From: Desulforhopalus sp.
GTDB taxonomy: Bacteria; Desulfobacterota; Desulfobulbia; Desulfobulbales; Desulfocapsaceae
Direction of reading: 5' to 3'
NCBI GenBank assembly: GCA_030247675.1
Contig: JAOTRX010000002.1
Coordinates: 124,001-188,000 of the forward strand
Length of the DNA stretch: 64,000 nt
Below, piece after piece: positions 50,878 through 60,488 of this stretch (position 1 is its first letter; each line of letters opens with the position of its first letter). The notes under the pieces are model-generated. The model was not told the DNA's origin, did not search any database, and was given only the letters and a program-made list of their open reading frames with translations. The position numbers were made by a program, and so were the translations under genes.

Positions 50878-51245
50878 ATGTCCAAGACCTTTTGTGTGAC
50901 AATCACCCACTGTAAAACCGATGGCGACAAGGCCACCCTCGGCTTCGTCGTTGCCAATGCCGCCCAGGGCAGCGAGAAGGAGACCATGGTCTTCCTCAGT
51001 TCCGACGGCGTCTGGTGCGCGGTCCCCGATGAGATGGCCAAGGTCAATGAAGGAGGCCCTTTTGCCCAGCTGAAAGACCTGGTGGGGAAAAATTCATCAA
51101 GGCAGGCGGCAAGATCTATGTTTGCACACCGTGCATGAAAAAGCGCGGCATCGGCGAGGCCGACCTGGTTGCCGGAGCTACCCCGGCGGGTGGCGCGGCT
51201 TTGGTGGAGTGGCTGTCCAATGGCTCGCCCTGTGTCGCCTATTAA
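50878..51245 (+). pseudogene. DsrE family protein, frame-broken
   Basis: The frame opens MSKTFCVTITHCKTDGDKAT, a DsrE-like start, and runs to 51080 normally (FVVANAAQGSEKETMVFLS). At an A5 run (51088-51092) the conserved reading moves by one base. The second half continues in the other frame with FIKAGGKIYVCTPCMKKRGI and LVEWLSNGSPCVAY, stopping TAA at 51243-51245. One missing A (or a -1 shift) restores one DsrE protein of about 122 residues. Whether this is a real mutation, a programmed frameshift or a sequencing error cannot be settled from the text. DsrE-type proteins move sulfur or selenium between cysteines. Confidence 0.75.
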
Positions 51246-51356
51246 GACGCCGCAGGAGGAATCAACGCCCCCTGCCCGCACTGTCAGGAACTGCACGGTT
51301 TTCGCGCTGAGGACCTGACCTGTCCGCTGACCATTCGATAACGAACTACAATCACC

Positions 51357-52424
51357 ATGAATGCACGAGATTTCAAAACGATCAAGCTGACCAGCAGGGT
51401 CAAGGGGTCGGGATGAGCCGCAAAGATTTCTCCGGGGGACCTGGAGAGCATACTGTGTGGGCTGGCTATCCCGACCGACGAAAATGTCCTCATCGGCCTG
51501 GCGACCGCTGACGATGCCGGGGTCTACAGGATCTCCGACGAGCTGGCCTTGATCCAGACCGTCGATTTCTTTACGCCGATTGTCGATGACCCGTATGACT
51601 TCGGCAGGATAGCCGCCGCCAACGCCCTCTCCGATGTCTACGCCATGGGGGGCGTGCCAAAGACGGCGTTAAACATCGTCGCTTTCCCGGTGGGAACCCT
51701 CGACGGCGCTATCCTCCGCGCGGTCCTCGCCGGTGGTCTGGACAAGTTGCGCGAGGCCGGAACGGTACTTCTCGGCGGGCACAGCATCGTTGACGAGGAG
51801 ATGAAGTATGGTCTGGCGATTACCGGCTTTGTCCATCCCGGCAGGATATTGGCCAACCAGGGCCTGCGGAGCGGTGATTACCTTATTCTCACCAAGGCTC
51901 TGGGTACTGGCATAATCAGCACCGCCACCAAGGGCGGTCTGGTTGCCCCGCATACCCAGCGTCGGGTAACCGACCTGATGGCGACTTTGAATAAATATGC
52001 CGCTGAGGTCATGGCCGGTTTTCCGGTATCCGCCTGTACCGATATCACCGGCTTCGGACTTCTTGGCCACCTCGCCGAGATGATCGCCGGCACGGGTCTC
52101 GGGATGAAGATTGACTGCCGGGCGGTACCGGTCATCCCCGAGGCGCTGGAATTTGCCGCCATGGGCATGGTCCCGGCCGCCGCCCATAAGAACCGACTGT
52201 TTCGCCAGAAGATGGTTGAATATGAAGAGGATTTCGATCCGGTTTTTCGTGACGTACTGTTTGACCCGCAGACATCGGGGGGCCTGCTCATCGGCTGTCC
52301 GGACAAGGAAGCCGGTTTTCTGATTGAGCGCCTGCATGATGCGGGTATTACCGATGCAGGGTGTATTGGTCATGTAACAAGTGGAAAAGAAGAGAAAATT
52401 TACTTGTCTCTTGGCAAGAGATGA
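51357..52424 (+). CDS. selD: Selenide, water dikinase, selenocysteine-containing
   Basis: A 355-residue ATP-dependent enzyme making selenophosphate. Reading from ATG 51357, the in-frame TGA at 51414-51416 falls exactly at the catalytic position of the G-S-G-[C/U]-A-A-K-I motif. The frame then continues through TADDAGVYR, DFFTPIVDDPYDFGRIAAAN, DVYAMGGVP and VSACTDITGFGLLGHLAEM to the C-terminus. The codon must be read as selenocysteine; without it only a fragment from 51549 is found. A SECIS-like hairpin follows at 51428-51448. All other metal and ATP motifs are intact. It implies that selA, selB and selC exist elsewhere. Downstream is yedF. Confidence 0.9.
51428..51448 (+). promoter_or_regulatory. 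SECIS-like hairpin in selD
   Basis: Stem TCTCC / GGAGA (51429-51433 with 51443-51447) plus one T-G pair, loop GGGGGACCT. It begins 12 bases after the UGA codon, the distance expected for a bacterial selenocysteine insertion element bound by SelB. Confidence 0.6.
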
Positions 52425-52455
52425 ACGACGGAGAAATCGTTAAGGAGTCGTAAAC

Positions 52456-53067
52456 ATGGCAAAACGTCTTGATGCCCGAAGACTCACCTGCCCGGCGCCG
52501 GTGCTGATGGTCAAGGACTTCGTGGAGAAAGAGCAGCCGGCCGAACTGCTGGTTCTCGTCGACAACGCCGCCTCGTGCGAGAATGTTGCGCGCTTCCTTG
52601 GGACTCACCAGTATCTGGTGACGGAGGAAGAAACAAACGGAGAGTTTCACCTGCTGGCACGGCATAGGGAAGGCGGTCGGTCGGTGATGGGATCTGAGGC
52701 GAAGCCTGCCCCAGTGGCCGAAGCCCGGACGAAGATTCTTGTCCTTGTCACCGCATCACAGCTCGGTCATGGCGATGAGGGCCTCGGTGGCAAGCTCATG
52801 GTCAACTACCTTAAAACCCTCAAGGAAATGGCAGGTGACCTGTGGCAGCTGATCTTTGTCAACAGCGGTGTACAGCTGACCATCGACACCTCGCCGGTTC
52901 TCACCGAACTGCAGGAATACGAGAGACTTGGCGTCATTATCCTCGCCTGTGGCACCTGCCTGGAGCACTTCCAGTTGACCGCGCGGAAAAAGGTCGGTGC
53001 AACTACCAATATGCTCGATATCGTTACAGCCATGCAGTTCGCCGACAAGGTGATCACTGTTGGTTGA
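52456..53067 (+). CDS. yedF: Sulfurtransferase-like selenium metabolism protein YedF
   Basis: A 203-residue two-domain protein. The N-terminal TusA-like domain has LDARRLTCPAPVLMVKDFV (the CPxP cysteine). The C-terminal DsrE/F-like domain starts near residue 95 (KILVLVTASQLGHGDEGLGG) and ends with CGTCLEHFQL. YedF is a partner protein found with selD in selenium-using bacteria; the molecular step is still unclear. AAGGAG lies eight bases before the ATG, 31 bases after selD. Confidence 0.93.
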   Translation: MAKRLDARRLTCPAPVLMVKDFVEKEQPAELLVLVDNAASCENVARFLGTHQYLVTEEETNGEFHLLARHREGGRSVMGSEAKPAPVAEARTKILVLVTASQLGHGDEGLGGKLMVNYLKTLKEMAGDLWQLIFVNSGVQLTIDTSPVLTELQEYERLGVIILACGTCLEHFQLTARKKVGATTNMLDIVTAMQFADKVITVG

Positions 53068-53118
53068 CAGTGTAAATTAATTTTAAAAACAGATAGTTAT
53101 GTTTTGTGTGTCCGGCAA

Positions 53119-53144
53119 TCGGCCCTCCGTTGTGGGAGGACCGG
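53119..53144. repeat. Hairpin between yedF and the IscA-like gene
   Basis: CCCTCC / GGGAGG stem around GTTGT, extended by GG/CC past a bulged A. No U run follows, so a stabilising or regulatory structure is more likely than a terminator. Confidence 0.5.
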
Positions 53145-53194
53145 CGGAGGTTTAAATACCAATAAATATCAACTGGCCCAAAAAGGAAGGAATC

Positions 53195-53536
53195 ATGATC
53201 GATGTGACCGAATTGGCAAATGAAAAACTGGTGGGATACTTAAATGACAATAATATCACCTCGGCCCTCAGGGTGATGATGATGCAAGGGGGCTGCTCCG
53301 GCCCCTCCCTAGGCCTGGCCCTTGACGAAGAAAAACCCTTGGACGAGCAGTTTAAATGCCATGATCTGACCTTTCTCATTGAAAAGACGCTGCTACAGCA
53401 ATGCGGCAGCATCACCATCGACTATGTCGATGCCGGGAGCCGTTCCGGCTTCAGTATCAGTTCCGCAAACCCTCTTCCCCAAAGCGGTGGTGGCTGCAGC
53501 TCCGGATCCTGTGGTTCCGGGGGATGCGGCTGCTGA
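53195..53536 (+). CDS. IscA/HesB-like protein with cysteine-rich tail
   Basis: A 113-residue A-type Fe-S carrier-like protein. Key features: LRVMMMQGGCSGPSLGLALDE (the G-G-C-S-G cysteine), TIDYVDAGSRSGFSI, and a tail GGGCSSGSCGSGGCGC in place of the usual C-G-C-G-x-S. It may bind Fe-S or a sulfur/selenium cargo. AAGGAA lies before ATG 53195. Its last codons overlap the start of the CCG gene (53524) by 13 bases, so the two are translated together. It belongs to the selenium/sulfur block by position. Confidence 0.85.
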   Translation: MIDVTELANEKLVGYLNDNNITSALRVMMMQGGCSGPSLGLALDEEKPLDEQFKCHDLTFLIEKTLLQQCGSITIDYVDAGSRSGFSISSANPLPQSGGGCSSGSCGSGGCGC

Positions 53537-54822
53537 CAGGGCCGGGGCGCCCGTTGCGCGTGATATTCCCGGCGGCCGGTATCCTGTCGCCAGTTGTGCG
53601 GCGGATTTGCGGTTGGTTTGGCAGGTGGAGGAATAAAGCGGCAGGGTGCGGCTCCCATGCCCTACCTGGTCCCGCATCGCTGGCCTCACTGCAGTGGAAG
53701 ATTGGCGCGCACTGCAGCCAGTGCGGCATCTGTTCCAAGGCATGCTCGCTGCTGAGGGAATACGGCACACCAAAGAGCATTGTTGACGGATATGACCTTG
53801 CCTCGCCCGCCGCCCAAGGCCTTGCCTATCAGTGCAGCCTGTGTGGGCTGTGTACCGCCGTCTGTCCGGAAAAACTCGATCCCTGCCGCCTGTTCCTCGA
53901 AATCCGCAGAAGGTGTGTCGAGGACGGCAATTTCCGGGCATTTCCCTACCGCACTATTCTCGGCTACGAATTTCTCGGCAACTCTTCTCTGTTTTCCTGG
54001 TATGGCCTGGCGGATGGCTGCGACACCGTGTTTTTCCCGGGGTGCACCCTGCCGGGCAGCCGTCCGGCGGCAACTAAATGGCTGTTTCATCAGCTTCGCC
54101 GGGGTATCCCCGGCATCGGCATTGTGTTTGCCTGCTGCGCCAGCCCCTCCCACGATCTCGGTCGCACCGCCAGTTTTCACCGGGCCTTTGACAGAATTCA
54201 CGAGCGGCTGCTGTGGTCGGGGGTACGAGCCGTTGTAACTGCCTGTCCTAACTGCACAAAAATCTTCCGGCAGTACGGCCAGGGTCTTACCGTGCACACG
54301 GTGTATGAGTACCTTGCCGGGAAGACCGCGACCTCCCGCCCGGTGGCAGCGGCTGCGATCACCATCCACGATCCCTGCGCCCTGCGCGATGACCTGGCGT
54401 CGCAGCAGGGGGTGCGGCGTATTCTCACTGATCTGGGCTACTCGGTCGAGGAAAGGGAGCATAGTGGCGAAAGGACATTGTGCTGCGGCGAGGGCGGCAG
54501 CGTTGCCGCCGTCAGTCCGCGGCGGGCCAGGGAGTGGGCAGACCTTTGCTGTGACGAGGCCTCGGGCAAGCGGATTGTCACCTATTGCGCCGGCTGCGCA
54601 GGTCGCCTAGGGCGCGATAGGTCGGTTACGCATCTCGCCGATCTATTGGCTTTCCCGGATGCTGCCGGTAAGGGCGTGGCAAAGGTCGCCCGGGCTCCTT
54701 CCACCTACTGGAACCGGCTGGTTCTCATCCGCCGTCTGCAAGGCCGGTTGCTCGCTCACCTCGTCAGACCTCAAGGCAACACGAGATGCCCACAGGAGAG
54801 AGGGCTGGGGAAATATCGATAG
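53524..54822 (+). CDS. CCG-domain Fe-S oxidoreductase (HdrD/GlcF-like)
   Basis: A 432-residue heterodisulfide reductase- or glycolate oxidase-like iron-sulfur protein. Two 4Fe-4S motifs lie near residues 60-115: CSQCGICSKACSL and CSLCGLCTAVCPEKLDP. Two CCG-like domains follow: FFPGCTLPGSRP with FACCASPSHD (first cysteine pair kept, G changed) and HDPCALRDD with LCCGEGG and YCAGCAGR. The true start is ATG 53524, overlapping the IscA-like gene; the upstream open frame is not conserved. It would pass electrons between a donor and a thiol or disulfide; in this neighbourhood a sulfur- or selenium-linked substrate is a reasonable guess. Confidence 0.85.
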   Translation: MRLLTGPGRPLRVIFPAAGILSPVVRRICGWFGRWRNKAAGCGSHALPGPASLASLQWKIGAHCSQCGICSKACSLLREYGTPKSIVDGYDLASPAAQGLAYQCSLCGLCTAVCPEKLDPCRLFLEIRRRCVEDGNFRAFPYRTILGYEFLGNSSLFSWYGLADGCDTVFFPGCTLPGSRPAATKWLFHQLRRGIPGIGIVFACCASPSHDLGRTASFHRAFDRIHERLLWSGVRAVVTACPNCTKIFRQYGQGLTVHTVYEYLAGKTATSRPVAAAAITIHDPCALRDDLASQQGVRRILTDLGYSVEEREHSGERTLCCGEGGSVAAVSPRRAREWADLCCDEASGKRIVTYCAGCAGRLGRDRSVTHLADLLAFPDAAGKGVAKVARAPSTYWNRLVLIRRLQGRLLAHLVRPQGNTRCPQERGLGKYR

Positions 54823-54847
54823 GCATCGTATCAAGGTTGCATGTGGC

Positions 54848-54878
54848 GGCTAAAATTGGTTGCCTGTTTTAGCCTTTT
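54848..54878 (+). terminator. Intrinsic terminator after the CCG gene
   Basis: GGCTAAAA / TTTTAGCC, eight perfect pairs, followed by TTTTCC. It lies 26 bases past the stop and ends the selenium/sulfur block. Confidence 0.8.
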
Positions 54879-55010
54879 CCGGGTAACTGGTAAGTGCTGC
54901 AGGGGAGTCGAGGTTATTCCCGGGTCTTGGTGAAAGTACACCAGCAGACGATCTCGGCGAGGCGGAACCGGCGAATACATCACCGCAGATATCATTGGGG
55001 GGTTTTTTGC

Positions 55011-55352
55011 ATGCATATCAGCAATCTCTTTACCGATGTGGCACCACCTGCCGAGGGAGAGCGTTTCGAGACCCTTCTCCGCCACAGAAATCTCGTTGTC
55101 GAACGTATCGTCAGCTCGGCAGCAGTCAGCCCGCAGGAATACATTCAAGGGCAGGATGAGTGGGTTCTTCTGGTACAGGGGGAGGCGGAGCTGGACGTTG
55201 CCGGTGAAGAGCTGGCGCTGCAAGCGGGCGATTACCTCTTCCTGCCGGCCGGTGTACCACATACCGTCAGACGGACCTCGGAGGGGGCGATATGGCTGGC
55301 GGTTCACCTCCATCCTGGACAGGCGGGACCGGACAGTACCGGTTCGATATAA
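55011..55352 (+). CDS. Cupin domain protein
   Basis: A 113-residue single cupin. The first motif area reads YIQGQDEWVLLVQGEAELDVAG. The second is GDYLFLPAGVPHTVRR. Together these give E and H metal ligands, although the first motif lacks the usual H-x-H. ATG 55011 is preferred; the reading frame extends upstream without conserved sequence. Role unknown. It converges with hutH, 46 bases between stops. Confidence 0.85.
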   Translation: MHISNLFTDVAPPAEGERFETLLRHRNLVVERIVSSAAVSPQEYIQGQDEWVLLVQGEAELDVAGEELALQAGDYLFLPAGVPHTVRRTSEGAIWLAVHLHPGQAGPDSTGSI

Positions 55353-55398
55353 GGTGGAAGAGAGCGGATTTGCTGCAAAATACCAGTCAGGCCTTGGC

Positions 55399-56937
55399 CT
55401 ATTCGGCAAAACTCGGCAGCAGCCATGTGCCGACCAGGGTGTTGAAAACCCCGGCCTCGACCAGCGCCTGGACCTTCTGGATATCCGGTGCAAAATAACG
55501 GTCGTGGTCGTAGAAGGAAACAATGCTTCGCACCTGGGCCCTCGCCTCTTCAAGCAGTGGCGACGATTTTAGCGGGGCGCGGAAATCCAGGCCCTGGCAG
55601 GCGGCGAGCAGTTCAATGGCGACTATTCCGGCAGTGTTTTCGGCCATTTCGCCAAGGCGTCTGGCGGCAAAGGTGGCCATGGAGACGTGGTCTTCCTGAT
55701 TGGCCGAGGTCGGCAGGCTGTCCACCGAGGCCGGGTGGGCCAGGGATTTGTTTTCACTGGCAAGGGCTGCGGCGGTGACCTGGGCAATCATGAAGCCGGA
55801 GTTGAGGCCGCCTTTTTCAACAAGAAAGGGCGGCAGTTTTGACATGTTGGCGTCGATCAGCAGAGCCACTCGCCTTTCCGCCAGGGCGCCGATCTCGGCA
55901 ATAGCCAGAGCCAGATTGTCGGCGGCCATGGCTACCGGCTCGCCATGGAAATTGCCGCCCGATAGGATGTCGTTTTCTCTGGTGAAGACCAGGGGGTTGT
56001 CGGAGACCGCATTGGCCTCGGTGGCGATGACCGCGGCGGCATTGCGGATCTGGGTAAGGCAGGCGCCCATGACCTGGGGCTGACAGCGCAGGGAGTAGGG
56101 GTCCTGGACCGCCTCGCAGTTTTTATGGGAGATCTCGATCTCGCTATGCGCCAGGAGCCGGCGATAGATCGCCGCCACATCGATCTGCGCCTTATGGCCG
56201 CGAACGGTGTGGATAAGGGGGTCAAAGGGGTTGCGGCTGGCAAGCGCCGCCTCAACTGACAGGCTGCCGGAAACTACCGCCGCGGCGAACAGATCCTCGG
56301 CGGCAAAGAGCCCTTCCAGGGCAAAGGCGGTGGAGGCCTGGGTGCCATTCAACAGGGCCAGACCCTCCTTTGGGCCGAGGGTAACCGGGCTGAGTCCGGC
56401 GCATTCCAGGCCCTCCCTGCCGCTGATCCGCTGTCCCCGATGGAAGGCCTCGCCTTCGCCAAGGAGGACGGTACTCATATGGGCCAGCGGTGCCAGGTCG
56501 CCGGACGCCCCAACCGAGCCCTTGCGGGGCACGCACGGATAGACACCGGCGTTCACCAGGCGGATAAGGGCCTCGATAACCTCCAGACGAATGCCTGAAA
56601 AGCCTCTGGCGAGGCTGTTGATTTTCAGAACCATCATCAGCCGGACCGTTGATTCATCCATAAAGGCCCCGACTCCAGCCGCATGGGAGAGGACGATGGA
56701 GCGCTGCAGATGTTCAAGTTCGTTGTCGGGAATGAGGGTTTTGGCCAGGAGGCCGAAGCCGGTGTTGATACCGTAGATAACCCGCCCCTGGTCGATGAGG
56801 GTCCTGACCGTCTGCACCGAGGCCTGGATCTTTCCTTTGCAGCTTTCGGCGAGACTGATTGCCACCGGCTGCTTGGCGATACGGCGCAACTGTGCCAGGG
56901 TGAGGTGGCCGGGGGTGAGGAGGAGTTGCCAGGTCAT
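55399..56937 (-). CDS. hutH: Histidine ammonia-lyase
   Basis: A 512-residue enzyme converting L-histidine to urocanate and ammonia. The MIO-forming tripeptide A-S-G is seen in [14 protein letters not shown] (near 145). Other conserved parts are [18 protein letters not shown]-like [19 protein letters not shown] and QEDHVSMAT. The start is the ATG at 56937, preceded by AAGGCGAG; the frame is open back to 57327 but only over non-coding DNA shared with hutU's promoter. Divergent from hutU, with the HutC-type operator between. First step of the histidine pathway completed by hutU, hutI and ftcD. Confidence 0.97.
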   Translation of the reverse strand: MTWQLLLTPGHLTLAQLRRIAKQPVAISLAESCKGKIQASVQTVRTLIDQGRVIYGINTGFGLLAKTLIPDNELEHLQRSIVLSHAAGVGAFMDESTVRLMMVLKINSLARGFSGIRLEVIEALIRLVNAGVYPCVPRKGSVGASGDLAPLAHMSTVLLGEGEAFHRGQRISGREGLECAGLSPVTLGPKEGLALLNGTQASTAFALEGLFAAEDLFAAAVVSGSLSVEAALASRNPFDPLIHTVRGHKAQIDVAAIYRRLLAHSEIEISHKNCEAVQDPYSLRCQPQVMGACLTQIRNAAAVIATEANAVSDNPLVFTRENDILSGGNFHGEPVAMAADNLALAIAEIGALAERRVALLIDANMSKLPPFLVEKGGLNSGFMIAQVTAAALASENKSLAHPASVDSLPTSANQEDHVSMATFAARRLGEMAENTAGIVAIELLAACQGLDFRAPLKSSPLLEEARAQVRSIVSFYDHDRYFAPDIQKVQALVEAGVFNTLVGTWLLPSFAE

Positions 56938-57062
56938 GATATCTCGCCTTGGTTTTTTAAAAAATCCATCGCCGGAGGGCTGCCGCCCGCTCCGGTTTTT
57001 CCCTCTCAATTGTATCTGCAAAGAGGGGGTACCTGCAACGTAAATCCTTGATTGTAAATTAC

Positions 57063-57074
57063 TTGTATATACAA
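57063..57074. promoter_or_regulatory. HutC-type operator palindrome
   Basis: TTGTATATACAA is a perfect 12-bp palindrome in the divergent hutH/hutU region. It matches the TGTATATACA-type box known for HutC (GntR family) repressors that respond to urocanate. No hutC gene is in the window. Confidence 0.72.
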
Positions 57075-57091
57075 TTTGGCGATGATAGAAT
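57063..57091 (+). promoter_or_regulatory. Predicted hutU promoter
   Basis: -35 TTGTAT (57063-57068) and -10 TAGAAT (57086-57091) with 17-base spacing. The -35 is part of the operator palindrome, so bound repressor would block RNA polymerase. Confidence 0.6.
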
Positions 57092-57144
57092 AACCGGACA
57101 CGGGAGTTGAACGGTTTCTGCAAGTGACGGGATGGGAGGCGGAG

Positions 57145-59202
57145 ATGGAGGGGAGCAATTGCCGGATAGCCGGGGCGATGCGGGTGCGCCTGGATCAAGA
57201 CCTTCCGGAACCGGAGGAGTTTGACGAGGCAATCCGCCGGGCCCCGGATCGCGGCTTTCGCCTGACCAGACAACAGACCGAGATAGCCCTGAAAAACGCC
57301 CTGCGCTACCTCCCGGAGCAGCACCATCCAGTCCTTATCCCGGAATTTCTAGCAGAACTTCAAAGTCGCGGGCGGATCTACGGTTATCGTTTTCGACCGC
57401 ATGGCCCTCTCAAGGCACGGCCGATCGACGACTATACCGGCAACTGCCTGGCCGGCAAGGCCTTCCAGCTGATGATCGACAACAATCTCGATTTCGAGGT
57501 GGCCCTCTACCCCTATGAGCTGGTGACCTACGGCGAGACCGGCAGCGTTTGCCAGAACTGGATGCAGTTCCGTCTCATTAAAAAATACCTGCAGGTCCTC
57601 ACCGAAGAGCAGACCCTGGTGGTGCAGTCCGGCCATCCCCTCGGACTCTTTCAGTCAAGCCCGGACCAGCCGCGGGTCATCATCACCAACGGCCTGATGG
57701 TCGGCCTGTACGACAACCCGGATGACTGGGAGATCGCCGCCCAGATGGGGGTATCCTCCTACGGCCAGATGACCGCCGGCGGCTGGATGTACATCGGCCC
57801 GCAGGGCATCGTCCACGGTACCTACAACACCTTGCTGGGCGCTGGGCGGAAGATGTGCGGGGTGGCCGGAGACGGCAATCTCGCCGGCCTGCTCTTTGTC
57901 TCCTCCGGCCTGGGCGGGATGAGCGGCGCCCAGCCGAAGGCTGCCAAGATTGCCGGTGCCGTGTCGATTACCGCCGAGGTCGATATGTCGCGGATCGACA
58001 GCCGCTATCGCCAGGGCTGGGTCGACAGGGTTTCCAGCGATCTCGGCGAGGTGCTGCAACTGGCCGAGAAGGCGGTCGCCGAAAGGGCCAACACCTCCAT
58101 CGCCTATCATGGTAATGTGGTTGATCTCCTGACCTTTCTCGGCGACCGGCAAATTCCGGTCAATCTCGTTTCCGACCAGACATCCTGCCATGTGGTGTAC
58201 GACGGCGGCTACTGCCCGCAAGGCCTGACCTTTGCCGAACGAACCGCCATGCTGGCAACCGATCGGGGGAAGTTCCGCCAGCTCGTCGACCAAAGCCTTC
58301 GCTGCCACTTTCAGGCGATTAAAAAACTGGTCGGCCAGGGGGCGTACTTTTTCGATTACGGCAATGCCTTTCTCAAAGCGGTGTTTGACGCCGGGGTTAA
58401 AGAAATTGCCAGAAACGGCGTCGATGCCAAGGATGGGTTTATCTTTCCCTCGTATTTCGAGGATATTATGGGACCTCTCTTTGACTACGGCTACGGGCCG
58501 TTCCGCTGGATTTGCCTGAGCGGTAAGCCGGATGACCTCGCCAAAACCGACCGGGCGGCCATGGCCTGCATCGATCCGGAGCGTCGGCCGGAGGATCGTG
58601 ACAACTACCTGTGGATCAGGGATGCCGAGGCCAACCACCTGGTGGTCGGCAGCCAGGCGCGGATTCTCTACTCCGACGCCTACGGCCGCAAGGCCATTGC
58701 CTTACAATTCAACGAGATGGTGCGCCGCGGCGCGGTCGGACCGATCATGCTCGGCCGCGATCACCATGACCCGGGCGGCACCGATTCACCCTTCCGGGAA
58801 ACCGCCAATATTAAAGACGGCAGCAATGTCTGCGCCGACATGGCCACCCACTGTTTTGCCGGCAACGCCGCCCGGGGGATGACCATGGTCGCCCTGCATA
58901 ACGGCGGCGGCACCGGCATCGGCAAGGCGATCAACGGTGGTTTCGGTATGGTGCTCGACGGCAGCAGCCGCGTCGACGACATCCTCCGCACCGCCATGTC
59001 CTGGGATGTCATGGGCGGTGTTGCCCGGCGCAGCTGGGCGCGCAATCCCAATGCCATGGAGGTGGCGATGGCCTACAACCGGGATAACGGCAATGGCGAC
59101 CAGATCACCATCCCCTTTCTGGCGGAAGACGGCCGGGTAACACAGGCGGTGGCGGCACTATTTGCCGAGTTTCAGGGTAAGGGATGCGGAGGAGATCGAT
59201 GA
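57145..59202 (+). CDS. hutU: Urocanate hydratase (long form)
   Basis: A 685-residue enzyme using NAD+ as electrophile to hydrate urocanate to imidazolonepropionate. Core landmarks: [35 protein letters not shown] (nucleotide binding), [18 protein letters not shown] (containing the catalytic cysteine), GNAFLKAV and HNGGGTGIG. It is longer than the about 555-residue classical form, mostly through an N-terminal extension (residues 1-85) and insertions, like the long urocanases of some anaerobes. ATG 57145 follows GGAGGCGGAG; GTG 57124 is an alternative. The stop overlaps hutI (ATGA). Confidence 0.95.
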   Translation: MEGSNCRIAGAMRVRLDQDLPEPEEFDEAIRRAPDRGFRLTRQQTEIALKNALRYLPEQHHPVLIPEFLAELQSRGRIYGYRFRPHGPLKARPIDDYTGNCLAGKAFQLMIDNNLDFEVALYPYELVTYGETGSVCQNWMQFRLIKKYLQVLTEEQTLVVQSGHPLGLFQSSPDQPRVIITNGLMVGLYDNPDDWEIAAQMGVSSYGQMTAGGWMYIGPQGIVHGTYNTLLGAGRKMCGVAGDGNLAGLLFVSSGLGGMSGAQPKAAKIAGAVSITAEVDMSRIDSRYRQGWVDRVSSDLGEVLQLAEKAVAERANTSIAYHGNVVDLLTFLGDRQIPVNLVSDQTSCHVVYDGGYCPQGLTFAERTAMLATDRGKFRQLVDQSLRCHFQAIKKLVGQGAYFFDYGNAFLKAVFDAGVKEIARNGVDAKDGFIFPSYFEDIMGPLFDYGYGPFRWICLSGKPDDLAKTDRAAMACIDPERRPEDRDNYLWIRDAEANHLVVGSQARILYSDAYGRKAIALQFNEMVRRGAVGPIMLGRDHHDPGGTDSPFRETANIKDGSNVCADMATHCFAGNAARGMTMVALHNGGGTGIGKAINGGFGMVLDGSSRVDDILRTAMSWDVMGGVARRSWARNPNAMEVAMAYNRDNGNGDQITIPFLAEDGRVTQAVAALFAEFQGKGCGGDR

Positions 59203-60461
59203 CCGTCCAGCAGCTGTTTCGTAACGCCAGGATATACACGCCGGTGGACCAGGGGCGGCCGCGGGGCGGCAAAGCCCAGGGCGAACTGGCATATTACCGG
59301 CACGGGGCGATGCTGGTCGAGGGTGGCAGGATCGTCGCTGTCGGCCATGAAGCCGAGCTTGCCTCTCAGTTGCCGGGTGGCGAGGAGAGAGACGAGGTCG
59401 ACTGCGGCGGCAGGTGTCTGATTCCCGGTTTTGTCGATCCGCATACCCATATGTGCTTTGTTGGTCTGCGCGAGGCGGAATTCATCCAGCGCCTGGACGG
59501 CACCCATTATCTGGAGATTCTCCGGCAGGGCGGCGGAATTCTTGCGACCGTCCGGGCGGTGGCCGCGGCAACGGAGGAAGAGCTGTATGCCGCGACCCTC
59601 CGGCGTGTCGAGATCGCCCTCAGCCTCGGTACGACGACCCTGGAGATTAAGAGTGGCTATGGACTCGATACGGAAAACGAGTTGAAGATGCTCCGGGTAA
59701 TACACCGGGTGGCGGGGACTTGTCCGGTCGATGTGGTCGCCACCTTTCTTGGTGCCCATGCCGTTGCCGAGAGGTACCGGGATGATCCCGGTGCCTTTGT
59801 CGATCTGCTGATACAGGAGATGCTGCCGGCGGTAAAGGCACAGGGTATCGCCAGGTTTTGCGATGTGTTCTGCGAGCAGGGGGTCTTCTCGCTGGCCGAC
59901 AGTCGCCGCATTTTGCAAGCGGCAAAAGACGCCGGTCTTCTGGTCAAACTCCATGCCGATGAGGTGCACGACCTCGGTGGGGCCGGGCTTGCCGCCGAAC
60001 TTGGCGCCTTGTCTGCCGATCACCTTCTGGCCGCCGGCGAAAAAAACCTCGTGGCGATGGCCGCTGCCGGGGTGGTGGCCGTTCTCCTGCCGGCAACCGC
60101 CTACAGCCTCCGGAAACCCTATGCCCGGGCGCGGCTGATGATTGACAGGCGACTACCCGTGGCCCTGGCCACCGACTGTAATCCGGGCTCAAGCCTCACC
60201 GAATCGATGCCCTTTGTCATTGGCCTGGCAGTTCTCAATATGGGACTCAGTCCAGCCGAGGCGCTGACCGCCGCCACCTTAAACGCCGCCTACGGCATCG
60301 GCATGGCGGGGCAGGTCGGTAGCCTCGACCCAGGGAAACAGGCCGATTTTCTTCTCCTCGATGGCGAGACCCCGGCCATTCTCGCCTACCACGCAGGAGT
60401 TGCACCGATAGCAGCGGTATATAAAAACGGCAGGCAGGTCTTTGCTGCCGGAGCTTGTTGA
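59199..60461 (+). CDS. hutI: Imidazolonepropionase
   Basis: A 420-residue amidohydrolase that opens imidazolonepropionate to N-formimino-glutamate. Metal ligands lie in FVDPHTHMCFVG (H-x-H), KLHADEVHD (H) and ATDCNPGSS (D). EIKSGYGLDTENELKML and FLGAHAV are family signatures. ATG 59199 overlaps the hutU stop and follows GGAGG; an earlier start at 59184 is possible but less well placed. Third gene of hutU-hutI-ftcD. Confidence 0.96.
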   Translation: MTVQQLFRNARIYTPVDQGRPRGGKAQGELAYYRHGAMLVEGGRIVAVGHEAELASQLPGGEERDEVDCGGRCLIPGFVDPHTHMCFVGLREAEFIQRLDGTHYLEILRQGGGILATVRAVAAATEEELYAATLRRVEIALSLGTTTLEIKSGYGLDTENELKMLRVIHRVAGTCPVDVVATFLGAHAVAERYRDDPGAFVDLLIQEMLPAVKAQGIARFCDVFCEQGVFSLADSRRILQAAKDAGLLVKLHADEVHDLGGAGLAAELGALSADHLLAAGEKNLVAMAAAGVVAVLLPATAYSLRKPYARARLMIDRRLPVALATDCNPGSSLTESMPFVIGLAVLNMGLSPAEALTAATLNAAYGIGMAGQVGSLDPGKQADFLLLDGETPAILAYHAGVAPIAAVYKNGRQVFAAGAC

Positions 60462-60488
60462 AAAAATAGAGGATTAGCGGAGTGAGAC

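Noticed and set aside
51085..51095. Programmed -1 frameshift in the DsrE gene
   Set aside because: The in-frame codons GGG AAA AAT do not form a standard X-XXY-YYZ slippery site, and no clear stimulatory hairpin was found. A simple indel is more likely.
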